This document shows, in pieces, positions 1 to 8,625 of a DNA stretch of 59,007 nt. The notes under the pieces were generated by a model. It was given only the letters and a program-made list of their open reading frames with translations. It did no database searches and was not told where the DNA came from. The first letter of the stretch is position 1. Every line of letters starts with the position of its first letter. Source of the DNA: Bacteroidales bacterium (GTDB lineage: Bacteria > Bacteroidota > Bacteroidia > Bacteroidales > P3); contig JAFSYK010000057.1 in assembly GCA_017449975.1 (NCBI GenBank), positions 1 through 59,007 on the forward strand. The letters run 5' to 3'. The position numbers were made by a program, and so were the translations under genes.

Positions 1-318
1 CACGTTCTTGTTGCTGTAGGCCACCACCTGGCGGATCTGGTCGTAGACGCGGCCGGTGACGAACTCGGCGAAGCCCCCGATGAAGGGCACCTTGCCGCAG
101 AGCGACAGACCGGCGGCGATGCCGACCATGTTGGCCTCGGCGATGCCGCACTGGATGAAGCGCTCGGGGAATTCCTTGGCGAAGCCGTCCATCTTGACGC
201 TGCCTTTCACGTCGGCGCTCAGGGCGACGACATTGCTGTTACGCTTGCCAGCCTCTACCAGGCCTTCGCCCATGCCGGCACGCAACTCTTTCATTGATTG
301 TTTTTCGTAGTGGGTCAT
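1..318 (-). CDS. Transketolase C-terminal subunit, partial (5' end only)
   Basis: First 106 residues of the pyrimidine-binding/C-terminal half of a two-subunit transketolase of the pentose phosphate pathway; the rest lies beyond the left edge of the window. The start is the ATG ending at 318 (MTHYEKQSMKELRAG). The stretches GIAEANMVGIAAGL and PFIGGFAEFV are typical of this subunit and carry the conserved Glu that activates thiamine diphosphate in the family. Its partner, the N-terminal subunit, is at 3795-4643 on the same strand, but the two are separated by about 3.5 kb of other genes. A truncated second copy of the first 68 codons lies at 1012-1323. Confidence 0.9.
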   Translation of the reverse strand, partial: MTHYEKQSMKELRAGMGEGLVEAGKRNSNVVALSADVKGSVKMDGFAKEFPERFIQCGIAEANMVGIAAGLSLCGKVPFIGGFAEFVTGRVYDQIRQVVAYSNKNV

Positions 319-331
319 AATATTGATTATT

Positions 332-991
332 TTATCTATTTAACTTTATTATTCTATCGTCAGCAGTTGTCGTGGGAGTGGTGTTCACGACGAAACTGCC
401 GTCGTCGACGGAGAAGTCAGTGTACTCGCGAATCCAGTCCTCATAGATGAAGTCTCGCACCACGTACCAATAGTTGTCATCATCCGGTGAGGCTTTGGCG
501 CGCTGCACGGGGATGTAGTTGTTGGTGTCGACCAACAACTCGAAAGGGACGCCTTCCATGCGACTGCGGCTGTCGATAGGCTGTGCCGTGTGGAAGAGCG
601 TCACCACGTCGCTGTACATTCTTTCCTTGAACGGTAGGCTGCAATGGTGTATCAACTCGCGGGGAATGCCCATGTCCATCATATCCCCGACAACTTCCTC
701 CCAATGGGCGGAGTCGACGATGTCCAAAACGATAAGGTAGTAGATGCGCCACAGCGAGGTGTCCATGGCGGCGACGGCCTTCTGCGTCGACTCGTTCATC
801 TGGCGGCAGCCGTAGCAGTAGGGACTGGTGAAGATGAGGGCGCGGTAGTGCGTGGTGTCCTGCGCGATGGCGGCCAGCTCCTCCATGCCGATGGAGCCCT
901 CGGGCTCATAGAGTTGCTTCTTTTCTTCATGCTTACAGCCAGAAATGAGCAGTGCTGCAATACTAAGGGTAAAAAAGAGTGTGCGTTTCAT
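332..991 (-). CDS. Thioredoxin-like lipoprotein
   Basis: 219 residues. The N-terminus is a lipoprotein signal with lipobox LLISGC (Cys19), so the protein is probably lipid-anchored in the envelope. At about residues 50-65, ALIFTSPYCYGCRQM has the strand-then-CxxC arrangement of a thioredoxin fold, with CYGC as active site. The rest (WRIYYLIVLDIVD, VPFELLVDTNN) fits a divergent thioredoxin-like domain. It lies 13 bp upstream of the transketolase C-subunit gene on the same strand. A role in periplasmic thiol redox chemistry is inferred; the substrate is unknown. Confidence 0.7.
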   Translation of the reverse strand: MKRTLFFTLSIAALLISGCKHEEKKQLYEPEGSIGMEELAAIAQDTTHYRALIFTSPYCYGCRQMNESTQKAVAAMDTSLWRIYYLIVLDIVDSAHWEEVVGDMMDMGIPRELIHHCSLPFKERMYSDVVTLFHTAQPIDSRSRMEGVPFELLVDTNNYIPVQRAKASPDDDNYWYVVRDFIYEDWIREYTDFSVDDGSFVVNTTPTTTADDRIIKLNR

Positions 992-1011
992 TGCTGTTTG
1001 TTTGATGTTTC

Positions 1012-1323
1012 TTACTGATTATTCTTGTTAATCAAATTCACCACAACCTTAACCATCACGTCCTTCTCCTCGGGGCGGCTCTCGGCAATCATCAGCGTGA
1101 GGGCAACGAGAGTGCCATCGGCGATGCCGACCATATTAGCCTCGGCGATGCCGCACTGGATAAAGCGCTCGGGGAACTCCTTGGCGAAGCCGTCCATCTT
1201 CACGCTGCCTTTCACGTCGGCGCTCAAGGCCACGACATTCTCATTGCGCTTGCCAGCTTCCACAAGGCCTTCGCCCATGCCGGCGCACAACTCTTTCATT
1301 GATTGTTTTTCGTAGTGGGTCAT
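1012..1323 (-). pseudogene. Truncated second copy of the transketolase C-subunit gene
   Basis: 103 codons. The first 68 or so (through GIAEANMVGIA) nearly match the transketolase C-subunit gene starting at 318, including the bases just before the ATG. Homology then stops abruptly, and the remaining 35 residues (starting DGTLVALTLMIAESRPEEK) are unrelated to transketolase. Most differences between the copies are at third codon positions, with only a few amino acid changes (for example R13C and S28E), suggesting the copy was selected as protein before truncation or came from a related strain. It lacks most of the subunit and cannot be active. It remains an open frame, so a short chimeric protein could still be made. 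Confidence 0.75.
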
Positions 1324-1343
1324 TGTTATTTTGATTTTTCTAT

Positions 1344-1625
1344 CTAGATAGGTTTAATGGGCTTAATGGGTTTAATGGGCGGCTGTCGCATGATGGCTAG
1401 TTCCATCTCCTTCGATGTGATGCCGTCAATGTTGCCCTCCGCGAGGTTCTGCTTGCCGCTCCGCGCCGCCTGCACCATCTGGTCTATCGTACGATCACCC
1501 TTCTCCAGAAACCTATTGGCAAAATAATAGGTCACGTCATAGACGCACTCCGCCTTGCGGAACGCCTTTAACGTCCTATAGTTGTGGTCCTGCCTTAGAA
1601 AGTCCTGGTTGTCGGGGGTAGCCAT
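1344..1625 (-). CDS. Four-helix-bundle protein, C-terminally truncated
   Basis: 93 residues. The body (YRTLKAFRKAECVYDVTYYF, RTIDQMVQAARSGKQNLAEG) matches the S23/four-helix-bundle family found in rRNA intervening sequences and elsewhere in Bacteroidetes. Family members usually run beyond 110 residues; this one breaks off after SKEMEL and ends in a PIKPIKPIKPI tail encoded by a 9-bp repeat array (1351-1380). It is probably a broken or remodelled gene. It lies between the PrsW-vWA gene and the truncated transketolase copy, in a stretch that looks rearranged. The molecular function of the family is not established. Confidence 0.6.
   Translation of the reverse strand: MATPDNQDFLRQDHNYRTLKAFRKAECVYDVTYYFANRFLEKGDRTIDQMVQAARSGKQNLAEGNIDGITSKEMELAIMRQPPIKPIKPIKPI
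1351..1380. repeat. 9-bp tandem array (TTTAATGGG type)
   Basis: Three consecutive 9-bp units (GGTTTAATG, GGCTTAATG, GGTTTAATG) and the start of a fourth. They form the 3' end of the four-helix-bundle reading frame. Related in period and sequence to the arrays at 33561 and 36332. Confidence 0.75.
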
Positions 1626-1648
1626 AAGATAATTCCTGGTCTAACTTT

Positions 1649-3763
1649 TTAATTACTCAAATTCAAATTCGTTATTTGGGCTGGGGTGATGGTGATTCGG
1701 TGGGTTTTCTCTTTTTGGTAGGAGCTGTTTTGGGGTTTGATGACTATCACGTATTTTCCGGGCAGCAGTACCAGATGCTCGACTGCCACATTGGGGTTCA
1801 GCCGGCAGACCTCCTCCAGCACGCCGTCACGGTCGACGAACAATACGCCGTCGGAGAGCACACGCGGCTTGGCAATGTTGAGCAGTCCCGGCATCGGCAG
1901 CTCGATATCGGTGGCATTGCCCGCCTGGATGGTGATGTTGTCGAGGTGCATGCGGGGCTGCGAGAGGATGTCGATGTCGTAGCTTCCCGCGCACAGCTGC
2001 GACCGTTCACCCATACGCTGTCTGGAGAGTAGCGCGGCGTCGCCGTGGCGGCGCACCAGCACGTCGTACTGCGGCACCTGCCATGTGGTACGTTGCGCGT
2101 TATGGAACAGCCGCAGCGACCCCTCCCCTACCTCTATCGCCAGGTTGTTGGCTTCGCCAGCGTGAAAATGCAGTCCATCCTTGCGTATGGCGGGCTGCGA
2201 GCCCACCACCACATCGTACTCCACCAGCGGGTCGACCCACAGCGTGTCGGGCGTCTGGATGCCGTCGGAGCTGTAGAGCACCGTGTATTGTGCCACCTGT
2301 GTGGTGCGGTTGTAGAACACGACGGGGGTTACCGTCTCATACGGTGTCCCGCTCTGCAGCAGCTGCAGCACCACCGGTGCCCGCGCTTCGGAGCGACGGA
2401 ACACATCATAGAGCGCCTCCGTATAGTCCGCCTCGTCGGGCAGATAGGAGAAGGTGCCGGCACAGTCGAGGCTGTGACGGAAATCGTCGGGATTGCCAAT
2501 GCCCAGTATAAACGTTTGCACCACAATGCCGCTGAGCTGCACATGACGCGCCACCGTACAGATGTCGCCGTCAGAATCGTCGATGCCGTCGGTGATGATG
2601 ACGATGATGTTGCGCGATGCCCCCGTGGCGGGGAAATCGTTGAGCGAGCTTGTCAGCGCCGTCGCCGTGGTGTTGCCGCCGTTGGGCACCAGCGTGCGTA
2701 TCTTGCTTTGCAGCGCATAGTTGTTGTCGGGTGCGAAAGGCACCTCCAGCCGGGTGGTATAGGCCCCCCTGTTGAGGTGGCCGAAGACGCGCAGCGCCAC
2801 CTCGATATCGTCGTGCGACGCGATGCTGTCGAGAAAGCGCAGCAGCACCTTCTGTGTCACCTTAATCTTGGCGTCGCTCTGCCAGGCGTCCCACATGCTG
2901 TGGCTGCAGTTGAGGATAATCAGCATGCGTGTCTTGTCGGGATTCGGAGCTTCGCCACGCGCCGTCTGTGCTTGTCCCGAAAGGGGCAGCAACAGCAGGA
3001 GCAGGCAGAACCATTTGAACCCGGCGAAGGGCTGGCTGCGGTCGAAATGTTGCTGCTGCGACATCTCCTGCAACGCCCGTATGCGTCGCATACCCCAACG
3101 CCACATATATATGTCGAACACCACAAACGCCACAAAGAGCAAACCCGTCACACCACCGCCGTCGGCTCCCAAGGCCGACGAGAGCATCAGCAGCGTGTCG
3201 TAGGTGCCATGCAGCAACAGGGGGACGAACAGCGCGTGGAACAGATGCCGGGTGCGGTGCTGCGGGTCGAACTTGGCCAGCGCGAAGTGGTAGCCCATGA
3301 CCACGGCAAACAGGAAGTGTGCCGGCACGGCCAGCAACGCACGCATGGATCCGGTGAAGAACGACGACAGGAACGAATCCTGTCCGAACACATACATCAA
3401 GTTCTCGCTGGCGGCGAAGCCCAGCGAAAGGAAGACGGCATAGACAATGCCATCGAAATACTCGTCGAAATTGCGGTTGCGCCATATCAGCCACGACAGC
3501 AGCAACAGCTTGGTCAGCTCCTCACAGAATCCCGCAACACAGAATCCGTTGTAAAATGAGGCCCCCACCGGGTCGGCAGGCTGGTAGAGCGACATGACCG
3601 ACTCCATCAACGCTGCGGGTAGCACCGAGAGGAGTCCCGCGACAAAGGTGAGGAGCAACAGCGGCAAAGGCTCACGCTCGTAGCTGTCCTTGCGATAGAC
3701 AAAAATCAGCAGAAACAGGACAGGCGCGACAGACAGGACGAGTAGCAGGATTGGGAAAGACAT
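1649..3763 (-). CDS. PrsW-family intramembrane protease fused to a von Willebrand A domain
   Basis: 704 residues. Residues 1-230 are a polytopic membrane domain with the PrsW signatures: CEELTKLLL at 80-88 (the EE-x-x-K motif), SENLMY at 119-124, and conserved His in AHFLFAV (149) and LLHGTYDTLL (185). Residues 251-266 (WFCLLLLLLPLSGQAQ) look like an internal signal peptide or transmembrane segment. A vWA domain follows (about 279-460) with MIDAS-like NCSHS at 285-289 (the usual first Asp is Asn), NTTATAL at 364 and TDGIDD at 391. Residues 460-704 are beta-rich with no family I recognise. Topology would put the protease in the inner membrane and the vWA part in the periplasm. This may be a true fusion or two genes joined by loss of a stop; Met234 could be an internal start. 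Confidence 0.8.
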   Translation of the reverse strand: MSFPILLLVLSVAPVLFLLIFVYRKDSYEREPLPLLLLTFVAGLLSVLPAALMESVMSLYQPADPVGASFYNGFCVAGFCEELTKLLLLSWLIWRNRNFDEYFDGIVYAVFLSLGFAASENLMYVFGQDSFLSSFFTGSMRALLAVPAHFLFAVVMGYHFALAKFDPQHRTRHLFHALFVPLLLHGTYDTLLMLSSALGADGGGVTGLLFVAFVVFDIYMWRWGMRRIRALQEMSQQQHFDRSQPFAGFKWFCLLLLLLPLSGQAQTARGEAPNPDKTRMLIILNCSHSMWDAWQSDAKIKVTQKVLLRFLDSIASHDDIEVALRVFGHLNRGAYTTRLEVPFAPDNNYALQSKIRTLVPNGGNTTATALTSSLNDFPATGASRNIIVIITDGIDDSDGDICTVARHVQLSGIVVQTFILGIGNPDDFRHSLDCAGTFSYLPDEADYTEALYDVFRRSEARAPVVLQLLQSGTPYETVTPVVFYNRTTQVAQYTVLYSSDGIQTPDTLWVDPLVEYDVVVGSQPAIRKDGLHFHAGEANNLAIEVGEGSLRLFHNAQRTTWQVPQYDVLVRRHGDAALLSRQRMGERSQLCAGSYDIDILSQPRMHLDNITIQAGNATDIELPMPGLLNIAKPRVLSDGVLFVDRDGVLEEVCRLNPNVAVEHLVLLPGKYVIVIKPQNSSYQKEKTHRITITPAQITNLNLSN

Positions 3764-3794
3764 GGGCTAACAGTCGGGATGAAACAGACGCATA

Positions 3795-4643
3795 TCAGAA
3801 ATCGCCCAGTGTCTCTGTCAGCTGCGCCAGAGCCTTGGGCAGGTCGTCGGCGCTGAGCACCGCACCATGGTACTTGTTGGTGTCCTGCATAAAGTCGACA
3901 CCGTAGCCCATCTTAGTCGTCAGGATGACGCAGACGGGGCTTCCCTGGCCGCTCATGGCCTTGGCCTTCGCCATGCCGTCGAGCACCTGCTGCATATCGT
4001 TGCCGTTGTCGATAACCACCACCTTCCAGAGGAAGCTCTCGAACTTGGCTTTCAAGTCGCCGAGCGTCATCACCTCGTCGACGGTAGCGTCGATCTGCTG
4101 GTTGTTGTAGTCGATAGTAGCGATGAGGTTGTCCACCTTCTTGGCGCCGGCAAACATCGCCGCCTCCCAAATCTGGCCTTCCTCCAGCTCACCGTCGCCA
4201 TGCATCGTGTAGACGAGGTGCTTGTCGCCCGTCATCTTCTTGCCGAGGGCGGCGCCCACACCGACGCTGAGACCCTGTCCCAGCGATCCGCTGGCCATGC
4301 GGATGCCCGGCAGGCCGTGCTCGGTGGAGGGGTGTCCCTGCAGACGGGTACCGAACTTGCGGAACGTCTTGAGCTCGTCGACAGGGAAGAATCCGCGGCG
4401 CGCCATGGTGCTGTAGATAACCGGCGTGATATGGCCCTGCGAGACGAAGAGCATATCCTCGCCTGCTCCGTCCATGGTAAACTTGGCGGGGTCAAACTCC
4501 ATGATGTTGAAATTCATCGCCACAAACCAGTCGGCAGTGCCGAGCGAGCCGCCCGGGTGTCCGCTCTTGGCGTTGGTGGTCATTCTCAAAATGTCGCGAC
4601 GCACCTGTGTCGCAATCTGTTGTAACTCTTGTGTTGTTTTCAT
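3795..4643 (-). CDS. Transketolase, N-terminal subunit
   Basis: 282 residues, the thiamine-diphosphate-binding half of a split transketolase, which moves two-carbon ketol units between sugar phosphates in the non-oxidative pentose phosphate pathway. GHPGGSLGTADW near residue 28, HGDGELEEG at 148-156 and DYNNQQID at 178-185 are the cofactor and Mg-binding signatures (GDG...NN). Length is normal for the subunit. The catalytic partner begins at 318 on the same strand; the two are normally adjacent but here are separated by inserted genes. The PrsW-vWA gene starts 31 bp downstream. Confidence 0.95.
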   Translation of the reverse strand: MKTTQELQQIATQVRRDILRMTTNAKSGHPGGSLGTADWFVAMNFNIMEFDPAKFTMDGAGEDMLFVSQGHITPVIYSTMARRGFFPVDELKTFRKFGTRLQGHPSTEHGLPGIRMASGSLGQGLSVGVGAALGKKMTGDKHLVYTMHGDGELEEGQIWEAAMFAGAKKVDNLIATIDYNNQQIDATVDEVMTLGDLKAKFESFLWKVVVIDNGNDMQQVLDGMAKAKAMSGQGSPVCVILTTKMGYGVDFMQDTNKYHGAVLSADDLPKALAQLTETLGDF

Positions 4644-4670
4644 TATTGTGGTTTGTTATTTGATTATCTG

Positions 4671-5111
4671 CTATTCTTCGCTATATTTCAGCACATACTG
4701 GCGCGAGTTCTGGTCGACGGCAAAGAGCTCGTCGCCATGACGCGTGCAGCGGATGTTGTAGTGGTTCTCCTCCGCGTCGTGGATGACGCCGGTGCCCTGG
4801 TCGCCCTTGAGGGTCACATAGCCCCACAGGCGGCCATAGGAGTTGTAGCCCGTCACATAGACCTGACGGGACGGACCCGTCGCCTTTGCCTGCTGCTTCT
4901 TCGCCTTCGGCTTCACCGGCGCCGGTTGGGCCTCCGGCTGGGGTGCGACAGGCTCAGCCACTGTATCGACATCGGCCACCACCGTGTCGACGGCGGGCTC
5001 AACCGCAGCGACGGTATCGGGTTGGGGCGTTGGCTGGCGATGGCAACCGGTGGCGAAAGTTAGCAGTGCCGCCATCACGAAAAACGGGGATGAAAAAAGA
5101 CGCATATTCAT
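4671..5111 (-). CDS. Small lipoprotein with a proline-rich linker
   Basis: 146 residues. A lipoprotein signal ends in TFATGC. Residues 25-80 are low-complexity, rich in Pro, Ala, Val and Lys, and look like an extended linker. The C-terminal 65 residues (VYVTGYNSYGRLWGYVTL, YNIRCTRHGDELFAVD) appear to be a small beta domain I do not recognise. ATG at 5111 and ATG at 5105 are both possible starts. It is the first gene of the minus-strand run, just below a clear Bacteroidetes promoter at 5149-5156. Function unknown; likely outer-membrane or periplasm-facing. Confidence 0.7.
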   Translation of the reverse strand: MNMRLFSSPFFVMAALLTFATGCHRQPTPQPDTVAAVEPAVDTVVADVDTVAEPVAPQPEAQPAPVKPKAKKQQAKATGPSRQVYVTGYNSYGRLWGYVTLKGDQGTGVIHDAEENHYNIRCTRHGDELFAVDQNSRQYVLKYSEE

Positions 5112-5148
5112 AGCATGTTCCGATTAAAACAGACGAGATAAGAAACTA

Positions 5149-5156
5149 CAAAGATA
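5149..5156 (-). promoter_or_regulatory. Bacteroidetes -7 promoter box (TATCTTTG)
   Basis: Read on the minus strand, 5156-5149 gives TATCTTTG, an exact match to the TAnnTTTG -7 consensus of Bacteroidetes. It lies about 38 bp upstream of the lipoprotein start at 5111 and probably drives the minus-strand transketolase run. Confidence 0.7.
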
Positions 5157-5183
5157 GCATTTTTTTATATTTTATTACCTATA

Positions 5184-5212
5184 TTGATAACCAATATATT
5201 TTCGTAAATTTG
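5184..5212 (+). promoter_or_regulatory. Bacteroidetes promoter for yidC
   Basis: TAAATTTG at 5205-5212 matches the TAnnTTTG -7 consensus, and a TTG at 5184-5186 sits about 20 bp upstream, as expected for the -33 element. yidC starts at 5275, giving a leader of about 55 bases. Confidence 0.65.
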
Positions 5213-5274
5213 CAAATGCTTTTTTACACTCAACTGAACAATTAATTAACACAACAACAAGCAGATAGGCTAAA

Positions 5275-7218
5275 ATGAACAAGCAATCAGCCATTGGATT
5301 TATCTTAATTTTCGCCGTTTTTATCGGTTATATGTGGTGGATTTCACCCAACGAGGAGCAGCGTGCCGAGATGCAACGCAAGGCCGATTCCATCCGGCTG
5401 GCACAGCTGGAGCAGGCTTATCGCGACTCGTTGGCCGCCGCCAACGACACGGCCGTCGTGGACGTGCAAGCGAAGAGCAATGTGGACCTGGGCGTTTTCA
5501 CCGGCAGCAGCAAGGGCGACAGCACGATGCTGACCGTCGACAACGGACTGCTCACCCTCTCGTTTGACAACCACGGCGCCATGGTGAAAGAGGTCATTGT
5601 GCAGAACTTCACCACCTACGAAGGCCTGCCGTTGAGACTCATCACCCCGTCGGACGACAACATGAGTCTGATTTTCGCCACCGAGGACAACCGCACCGTA
5701 CGCACCAAAGACCTGGTGTTTGCGCCGATAGTCAATGGCACCCGCTGGTCGAACGGCGACACCACGCTCACCATCGGCGAGGGCGACTCGCTACTGCTGC
5801 AGTTCCGTGCCTACGTTGACGACAGCACCAGCCAGAACCAGGAGCGCTACATCGAATTTGCCTATCTCGTCCACGGCAACAGCTACCAAGTGGACTTTGA
5901 CATCACCTTCCACCAGCTGGACGGCATCATCCGCAACACCCCCTATCTGGACTTCGAGTGGCAGAACCGGATGGTGCGGCAGGAGAAAGTGGACGCCAGC
6001 AGCAAAGGTCGCCGCAACCGTAACAAAGACCCGGAACGCTTCTACAGCAATATCTATTATAAGCCTTCTAACGACGATGTGGACCATCTGCGCGACGGTC
6101 GCGACAGCGACGAGAAGGTCAAGACCTCCGTCGATTGGGTTGCCTTCAAGCAGCAGTTCTTCTGCGCCATCCTGATGAACGACAACGGCTTCGCCAATGC
6201 CGACCTGACATTGAAATCCAACACCAAAGATACAGCCCGCAACTACCTGTGCAACATGTACAGCACCATCGGACTGCCATATGAGGAGGGCGGCAACAAC
6301 ACCTCACACATGGCCTTCTACTACGGTCCCACCAAATTCCACGACCTGAAAGCCATGGACCGCGGATTCGAGAAGATGCTGCCCCTCGGCATGTGGGTCT
6401 TCTCGAAACTCATCAGCCGCTACGTGATTATCCCCGTCTTCAACTTCCTGGAGACCTTCAACTGGAACTACGGTATCATCATTCTGGTGCTCACCTTCCT
6501 GATGCGACTGGCGCTCTTCCCCCTCACCTTCCGCTCGTACCAGAGTTCGGCCATCACGCGCATCCTGAAACCCGAGATGGACGCCATCAACAAAAAATAT
6601 CCCAACCAAGACCAGATGATGCAGAAGCAGCAGGAGATGTCGCGTCTGCAGAAACGCGCCGGAATCAACCCAGTGGCGGGCTGTCTGCCGCTGCTCATCC
6701 AGCTGCCCATCCTCACCGCCATGTTCTGGTTCTATCCCGCCTCCATCGAGCTGCGACAGAAGAGCTTCCTCTGGTGCGACGACCTGTCGACCTACGACTC
6801 CATACTTGACCTGGGATTCAATATTCCGCTCTATGGCGACCATGTGTCGCTCTTCTGCCTGCTGATGTTTGCCGTGCAGTTCTTCTACACCTGGTACACC
6901 ATGCGCAATCAGTCCAGCCAGATGAGCATGCCGGGTATGAAATTCATGATGTACTTCATGCCGTTCATGATGCTGTTCCTCTTCAACAGCCAGTCGGCGG
7001 CTTTGAACCTCTACTACTTCACCTCGCTGAGCATCACCATGGCACAGATGATTCTCATCCGTCGTTTCACCAAAGAGTCGACCATCCGCGCCCGTATGGC
7101 TGCCTACGACTTGAAACACAAGAACGGCACGCAGAAGAAATCGAAATTTCAGCAGCGTCTGGAGGAGATGCAGAAACAGGCCGAGGCCATGCAGAAACAG
7201 AAAAACAACAGACGATAA
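5275..7218 (+). CDS. yidC: Membrane protein insertase YidC
   Basis: 647 residues. YidC inserts and folds inner-membrane proteins, alone or with SecYEG. The layout is standard for a Gram-negative YidC: an N-terminal membrane segment (residues 5-22), a large periplasmic beta domain (about 60-370), then the conserved five-helix C-terminal core starting near VFNFLETFNWNYGIIILVLT, with NPVAGCLPLLIQLPI and MKFMMYFMPFMMLFLFN. The basic tail (KHKNGTQKKSKFQQ, QKQKNNRR) is typical of Bacteroidetes YidC and may contact ribosomes. nhaD follows 24 bp later and may be cotranscribed. Confidence 0.97.
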   Translation: MNKQSAIGFILIFAVFIGYMWWISPNEEQRAEMQRKADSIRLAQLEQAYRDSLAAANDTAVVDVQAKSNVDLGVFTGSSKGDSTMLTVDNGLLTLSFDNHGAMVKEVIVQNFTTYEGLPLRLITPSDDNMSLIFATEDNRTVRTKDLVFAPIVNGTRWSNGDTTLTIGEGDSLLLQFRAYVDDSTSQNQERYIEFAYLVHGNSYQVDFDITFHQLDGIIRNTPYLDFEWQNRMVRQEKVDASSKGRRNRNKDPERFYSNIYYKPSNDDVDHLRDGRDSDEKVKTSVDWVAFKQQFFCAILMNDNGFANADLTLKSNTKDTARNYLCNMYSTIGLPYEEGGNNTSHMAFYYGPTKFHDLKAMDRGFEKMLPLGMWVFSKLISRYVIIPVFNFLETFNWNYGIIILVLTFLMRLALFPLTFRSYQSSAITRILKPEMDAINKKYPNQDQMMQKQQEMSRLQKRAGINPVAGCLPLLIQLPILTAMFWFYPASIELRQKSFLWCDDLSTYDSILDLGFNIPLYGDHVSLFCLLMFAVQFFYTWYTMRNQSSQMSMPGMKFMMYFMPFMMLFLFNSQSAALNLYYFTSLSITMAQMILIRRFTKESTIRARMAAYDLKHKNGTQKKSKFQQRLEEMQKQAEAMQKQKNNRR

Positions 7219-7242
7219 TCAATAATTAAAAACAAGAAAAAA

Positions 7243-8625
7243 ATGGTAGTAGCTCTCGTTACCATCTTTATTATCGGATACTTCTTCATCGCGATGGAGC
7301 ATCCGATGAAAATCAACAAAACAGCCACAGCGCTGGCTCTTGGTGCATTCCTTTGGACCTTCTTCGCCTTCTGCGAAAAGACCTTCCTGGGCACGGCAGC
7401 CTCTCCCGAGGACATTGCCTTCATCCAAGCGCACGACTGGCACAAATTCCTCAGCGAGCATCTCATCGACCACCTCGGCGAGACCGCTGAAATTGTCTTC
7501 TTCCTGCTGGGTGCCATGACCATCGTGACACTGATTGACGACTATCAGGGTTTCCGGGTCATCACCGACAGCATCAAGACCAACAACAAGAAGAAGCTGT
7601 TGTGGGTACTCTCCATCCTCACCTTCTTCCTTTCCGCCCTGCTCGACAACATGACCACCGCCATCGTCATGGTGGCGCTGCTGCGTAAAATCATCGCCGA
7701 CAAGAAAGAGCGCTGGCTCTATGCCGGTATGGTAATCTTGGCCGCCAACGCCGGCGGTGCCTGGAGCCCCATCGGCGACGTGACCACCATCATGCTGTGG
7801 ATCGGCGGACAGGTGACCACCTTCAACATCATCGTCAAAACTATCATCGCCAGCTTGGTCTGCATGGTGGTGCCCGTCCTCATCGTGAGCTCCACGATGA
7901 AAGGCGACATCCAGCGTCCCGATGACACCCACGGCGGCATCGAGGTGCCCTCGCACCTGCGCAAGCTGATACTCTTCATGGGTATCGGCGTCCTCATCTT
8001 CGTCCCCATCTTCAAGACCATCACCCATCTGCCTCCCTATCTGGGCATGCTCTTCGGCTTGGCCATTCTGTGGATGACCACCGAGATCATCAGCCGCAAA
8101 TACGAGAAAGAGGGTCACAAGCTGCCCACTGCCGTGAGCACACTTGAACACATCGACACCCCCACGATTCTCTTCTTCCTGGGTATTCTGATGGCTGTCT
8201 CTTGCCTGAAGGTTGCCGGCATCCTGGGCGGCCTCGCCACCGGACTCAACAACACCTTTGGTAACGATGTGCCAGGCTTCTTCTTCATCGACCTCATCAT
8301 CGGCGTGCTCTCCTCGATTGTCGACAATGTACCGCTGGTGGCTGCCGCCATGGGCATGTATCCCCTCGATGGCACTGGCGCCATCTTCAGTGCCAACCAT
8401 CCCTTCTGGGAGTTCCTGGCCTACTGCGCCGGTACGGGTGGATCGCTCCTCATCATCGGTTCCGCCGCTGGCGTGGCCGTCATGGGCATGGAGAAAATCG
8501 ATTTCATCTGGTATCTCAAGAAAATCTCTTGGCTCGCCTTCGTCGGCTATATCGCCGGTGCCATCGTCTTCATTGCGATGAACCTGTTGCTCGAGCCCTA
8601 TTCCTGGTGGAGTGAAATGGTATGA
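7243..8625 (+). CDS. nhaD: Sodium:proton antiporter NhaD
   Basis: 460 residues, an inner-membrane Na+/H+ antiporter of the NhaD branch of the ion transporter superfamily. About a dozen hydrophobic segments are visible. Signature stretches are SALLDNMTTAIVMVALL near residue 125 and NAGGAWSPIGDVTTIMLWIG near 168, with a second-half counterpart SSIVDNVPLVAAAMGMYPL near 350, reflecting the inverted-repeat architecture of the family. It exports Na+ for pH and sodium homeostasis. The last four bases (ATGA) overlap the start of the next gene, indicating translational coupling. Confidence 0.93.
   Translation: MVVALVTIFIIGYFFIAMEHPMKINKTATALALGAFLWTFFAFCEKTFLGTAASPEDIAFIQAHDWHKFLSEHLIDHLGETAEIVFFLLGAMTIVTLIDDYQGFRVITDSIKTNNKKKLLWVLSILTFFLSALLDNMTTAIVMVALLRKIIADKKERWLYAGMVILAANAGGAWSPIGDVTTIMLWIGGQVTTFNIIVKTIIASLVCMVVPVLIVSSTMKGDIQRPDDTHGGIEVPSHLRKLILFMGIGVLIFVPIFKTITHLPPYLGMLFGLAILWMTTEIISRKYEKEGHKLPTAVSTLEHIDTPTILFFLGILMAVSCLKVAGILGGLATGLNNTFGNDVPGFFFIDLIIGVLSSIVDNVPLVAAAMGMYPLDGTGAIFSANHPFWEFLAYCAGTGGSLLIIGSAAGVAVMGMEKIDFIWYLKKISWLAFVGYIAGAIVFIAMNLLLEPYSWWSEMV

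Noticed and set aside
2045-3559. Long open frame (504 codons) on the plus strand opposite the PrsW-vWA gene
   Set aside because: Antisense shadow of a GC-rich gene; rich in His, Arg and Gln with no domain, while the minus-strand frame has clear motifs.
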